DNA of 64,000 nucleotides from WRGT01 sp964450405 (GTDB taxonomy: Bacteria > Spirochaetota > UBA4802 > UBA5550): the NCBI GenBank assembly GCA_964450405.1, contig CAYVCQ010000001.1, forward strand, positions 62,001 through 126,000. Reading direction: 5' to 3'. Shown piece after piece: positions 61,989-64,000 of this stretch. Numbering within the stretch: position 1 is the first letter of the stretch; every line of letters begins with the position of its first letter. The notes below the pieces were generated by a model. That model was not told where the DNA came from, did not search any database, and saw only the letters and a list, made by a program, of their open reading frames with translations. A program made the position numbers and the translations under genes.

Positions 61989-64000
61989 TTATTGAAGCAA
62001 TTCCAGAGACTCTCCATCTACTTTGTACTGACACTGTTTAACAATCCGTACACCGGAACCGCTGATGTCAGAGATACCGGTTATCCCTGTAAGAAACTCA
62101 TCAATCCTCACAGATGACTCCTTCCCAGTGTATAGAACAAGTCTGAGCGTTGAACCATCAACCTTATATGAACTCAATATTTCATTCAGAGTATATTCCT
62201 GCTCACCCTTTTTACCCTTCTTCACAAAAGATACACGGGTGTCGAGATACAGAGCTGCTTCTTTAAGAGACTTTTCATCGCTGAAATACGCCAGATATTC
62301 AACTGCATTTGTCAGAGCCATTATTGTTACGCTCTTCTCTCTAAGCCGGACACTTTCCACTTTTAGAAACTCCGGTAGGCGGGAATTTATTTTTTCAGGA
62401 AGCTCCACAATTTCAGATTCAGAGAGTTCTCTGTAAAGTTCAACATCCACTATTTCCGAAATACTCTCAACTCCAAGCGGAACAGGATATCCGCAGGAAA
62501 TCTTTTCTCTCTTATTAAATCCCTGACTGAATGAGACAGGAACCTCCGCCATGCGGAATCCTCTTTTTATTATTTCATTAAAATCTATATGTCCGATATA
62601 TTTCCCATTACCGGTTTTCGCAAAGACAAAACGGAGAGTCTGCTCTGTGGGATATTTTTCCTCGAATTTTATTCGTGCTGTTTTGTAACTCTCGGTGTCA
62701 AGCTCTTCAGCATATCTTTTTTCAGGCGGCTTATAGGATTCTATGTCGAGTTTTCTTCCCCGCATTGAGTCAATTGCTTTTTCCGCGCCGGTTTCAATTA
62801 CCTGCCATGGATATGAAACACCGGACTCTCTCTCCTCGAGATAACTCTCCCATGCAGGAAGATGAGCTTCAATACTCTTCATCCATATATCAAACCTGAA
62901 ATACTCATGCCACGAGTCGAGTCTTGCGCCATCGAGATATGCATTATATATGACAGATCCAATTCTTTCATCCCCTCTTGCAAACAGTCCCTCAAGGAAC
63001 GATGAACGAACATCATGGTTCTTTATAGTTATCTGTCTGGGTGAGGCCGATTTCACTTTACGTATAACATCATGAAAATACTCCATGCTCATCTGCTTCT
63101 CATGGTCAAATGGAGTGTGCGGCTTCGGAATAAAAGGTGATATGGTTACATTTATATCTTTCTTTCCTCTCCCCCGTTTAACCAGATCTTTAAGAAGAGC
63201 AATAATCTCTTCAGCCTCATCAGATTTATCGCAGCCGGGGAGACCAATCATAAAATAAAGTTTAATCATCCTCCATCCGTTGTTGAAGGCGTAATCGACC
63301 ACATCAAAGAGATCATCTCTGCGAACTTTTTTATTTGATATACTGCGGATTTCATCAGACGCGGATTCCACCGCAAATGTCAAAGAACTCTTCCGAAGAT
63401 TTGAAACTGTTTCTATTATCGGAAGAGTATTCCTGTCCACCTTCAGAGACGGGAGAGCGATGGATACTCCACGTTCCGTCAGTGCAGGGAGCACGCTGTT
63501 CAGGAGTTTTACTATATGTTTATAATCACTTATTGAAAGAGCTGTGAGAGTTACCTCGTCGTAGCCTGTATTGTCTATCTGATAAAAAATATCACGGGCG
63601 GCCTTTTCGAAATTAAACGCACGGTACGGAAGACTGTAATATCCGGCATGACAGAACTTGCAAAGATTAGAGCATCCCCGCGCCAGCTCCACCACCGCCC
63701 TCTCCTGGGAGATTCTTATTGACGGCACAAGAGGCTTTACCGGGGCGAAACATCCATCAGCCGAAACAGAAACTTTTCTTACTTTTTTATAAGCTGCAAT
63801 ATCGGCACTGAGCCCTGTATAATTGAAATTGTAGTCTTTAGATACAAGTACACCTTCGATTTTCCCCAGCTCTCCAAGCACCGTCTCTCTTGATGAGATT
63901 CCGCTGTATTTGCAACGAATCAGAGTTTCTACTATTTCCGGAAATCCGTTCTCTCCGTCTCCGATAAAAAATAGATCAACAAAATCCGCATATGGAAAGG
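61989..64000 (-). CDS. Radical SAM / DUF2344 (TIGR03960-TIGR03936-like) protein, N-terminus beyond window
   Basis: The frame is open through the right edge. Its first visible residues (PYADFVDLFFIGDGENGFPE) belong to the N-terminal part of TIGR03960-type proteins. The radical SAM cluster motif CSNLCKFCHAGYY (C-x3-C-x2-C) binds the [4Fe-4S]. The last 230 residues (from TLRFVFAKTGNGKYIGHIDF) form the DUF2344 domain. Relatives are uncharacterised and often encoded beside ribonuclease G, which is not visible here. At least 670 residues are present. A GTG at 63881 is internal and not a likely start. Confidence 0.9.
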   Translation of the reverse strand, partial: FPYADFVDLFFIGDGENGFPEIVETLIRCKYSGISSRETVLGELGKIEGVLVSKDYNFNYTGLSADIAAYKKVRKVSVSADGCFAPVKPLVPSIRISQERAVVELARGCSNLCKFCHAGYYSLPYRAFNFEKAARDIFYQIDNTGYDEVTLTALSISDYKHIVKLLNSVLPALTERGVSIALPSLKVDRNTLPIIETVSNLRKSSLTFAVESASDEIRSISNKKVRRDDLFDVVDYAFNNGWRMIKLYFMIGLPGCDKSDEAEEIIALLKDLVKRGRGKKDINVTISPFIPKPHTPFDHEKQMSMEYFHDVIRKVKSASPRQITIKNHDVRSSFLEGLFARGDERIGSVIYNAYLDGARLDSWHEYFRFDIWMKSIEAHLPAWESYLEERESGVSYPWQVIETGAEKAIDSMRGRKLDIESYKPPEKRYAEELDTESYKTARIKFEEKYPTEQTLRFVFAKTGNGKYIGHIDFNEIIKRGFRMAEVPVSFSQGFNKREKISCGYPVPLGVESISEIVDVELYRELSESEIVELPEKINSRLPEFLKVESVRLREKSVTIMALTNAVEYLAYFSDEKSLKEAALYLDTRVSFVKKGKKGEQEYTLNEILSSYKVDGSTLRLVLYTGKESSVRIDEFLTGITGISDISGSGVRIVKQCQYKVDGESLELLQ

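Noticed and set aside
63881..63883. GTG at 63881 as the start of the radical SAM protein
   Set aside because: The same frame stays open to the window edge with conserved TIGR03960-type sequence, so the true start lies outside.

Overview
The window comes from an AT-rich, Gram-negative-type bacterium. It encodes a site-2 protease, lipobox lipoproteins, an OmpA-domain protein and a cardiolipin synthase. Spirochaetota is my best guess: several DUF1566-type lipoproteins beginning with a DTGPGGG motif, a PilZ-like regulator resembling spirochaete proteins, a short EF-Ts, and TPR lipoproteins. No rRNA is present to settle it, so the phylum is an inference. Two tRNAs are present, Pro(CGG) and Phe(GAA).

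Layout. 0-1.75 kb: end of a LuxR-type regulator, then a CIRCE-controlled operon of three small heat-shock proteins. 1.8-12.8 kb, mostly minus strand: the translation and envelope block rpsB-tsf-pyrH-frr-uppS-cdsA-dxr-rseP, preceded by a DUF4321 gene, a cardiolipin synthase and a phosphopantetheinyl transferase. 13-22.7 kb: small metabolic genes, a divergent phosphoglycerate kinase, a PlsB-type acyltransferase, STAS and anti-sigma-like genes, a PD40/OmpA protein and a chalcone-isomerase-like protein. 23-31 kb: lipid-type secondary metabolism, with an enoyl-CoA hydratase facing an Ole/beta-lactone-like cluster. That cluster holds oleC, a small membrane protein, oleD, a tandem pair of ketosynthase III genes (one with degenerate active-site residues) and a condensation-fold acyltransferase; oleB is absent. 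31-33 kb: an FMN oxygenase and a PadR regulator with a likely autoregulatory operator. 33-41.4 kb: a TPR lipoprotein interrupted by a nonsense codon, then a compact five-gene set (MoxR-type AAA+ ATPase, unknown protein, HExxH-VWA protein, unknown helical protein, PaaK-like adenylate-forming enzyme) that I do not recognise as a described system. 41.6-44.9 kb: pnuC-nadR NAD salvage, followed by a tandem duplication that carried the 3' end of nadR with a DUF1566 lipoprotein gene. 45-54 kb: PilZ-like, YibE/F, GntP, START, CDF-like, BIG2-DUF1566 and Fn3-barrel proteins, among many dispersed palindromic repeats.

54.5-62 kb contains the clearest specialised system: arsR-hgcA-hgcB, the mercury methylation pair. 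HgcA has the cap-helix motif NVWCAAGK and a C-terminal membrane domain; HgcB is a two-cluster ferredoxin ending in CC. The ArsR-type gene directly upstream sits behind a perfect 11-bp inverted repeat that overlaps its promoter. A Y1/REP-associated transposase lies just upstream, and a short motif (GGGTCAGAGC) recurs around it, including three copies inside the hgcA reading frame and one forming the pta terminator. metF and pta lie on the other side, so folate one-carbon and acetyl metabolism sit beside the methylation genes. The window closes with a radical SAM/DUF2344 gene running off the right edge.

Most intergenic space beyond 22 kb is occupied by dispersed inverted repeats of at least four families.
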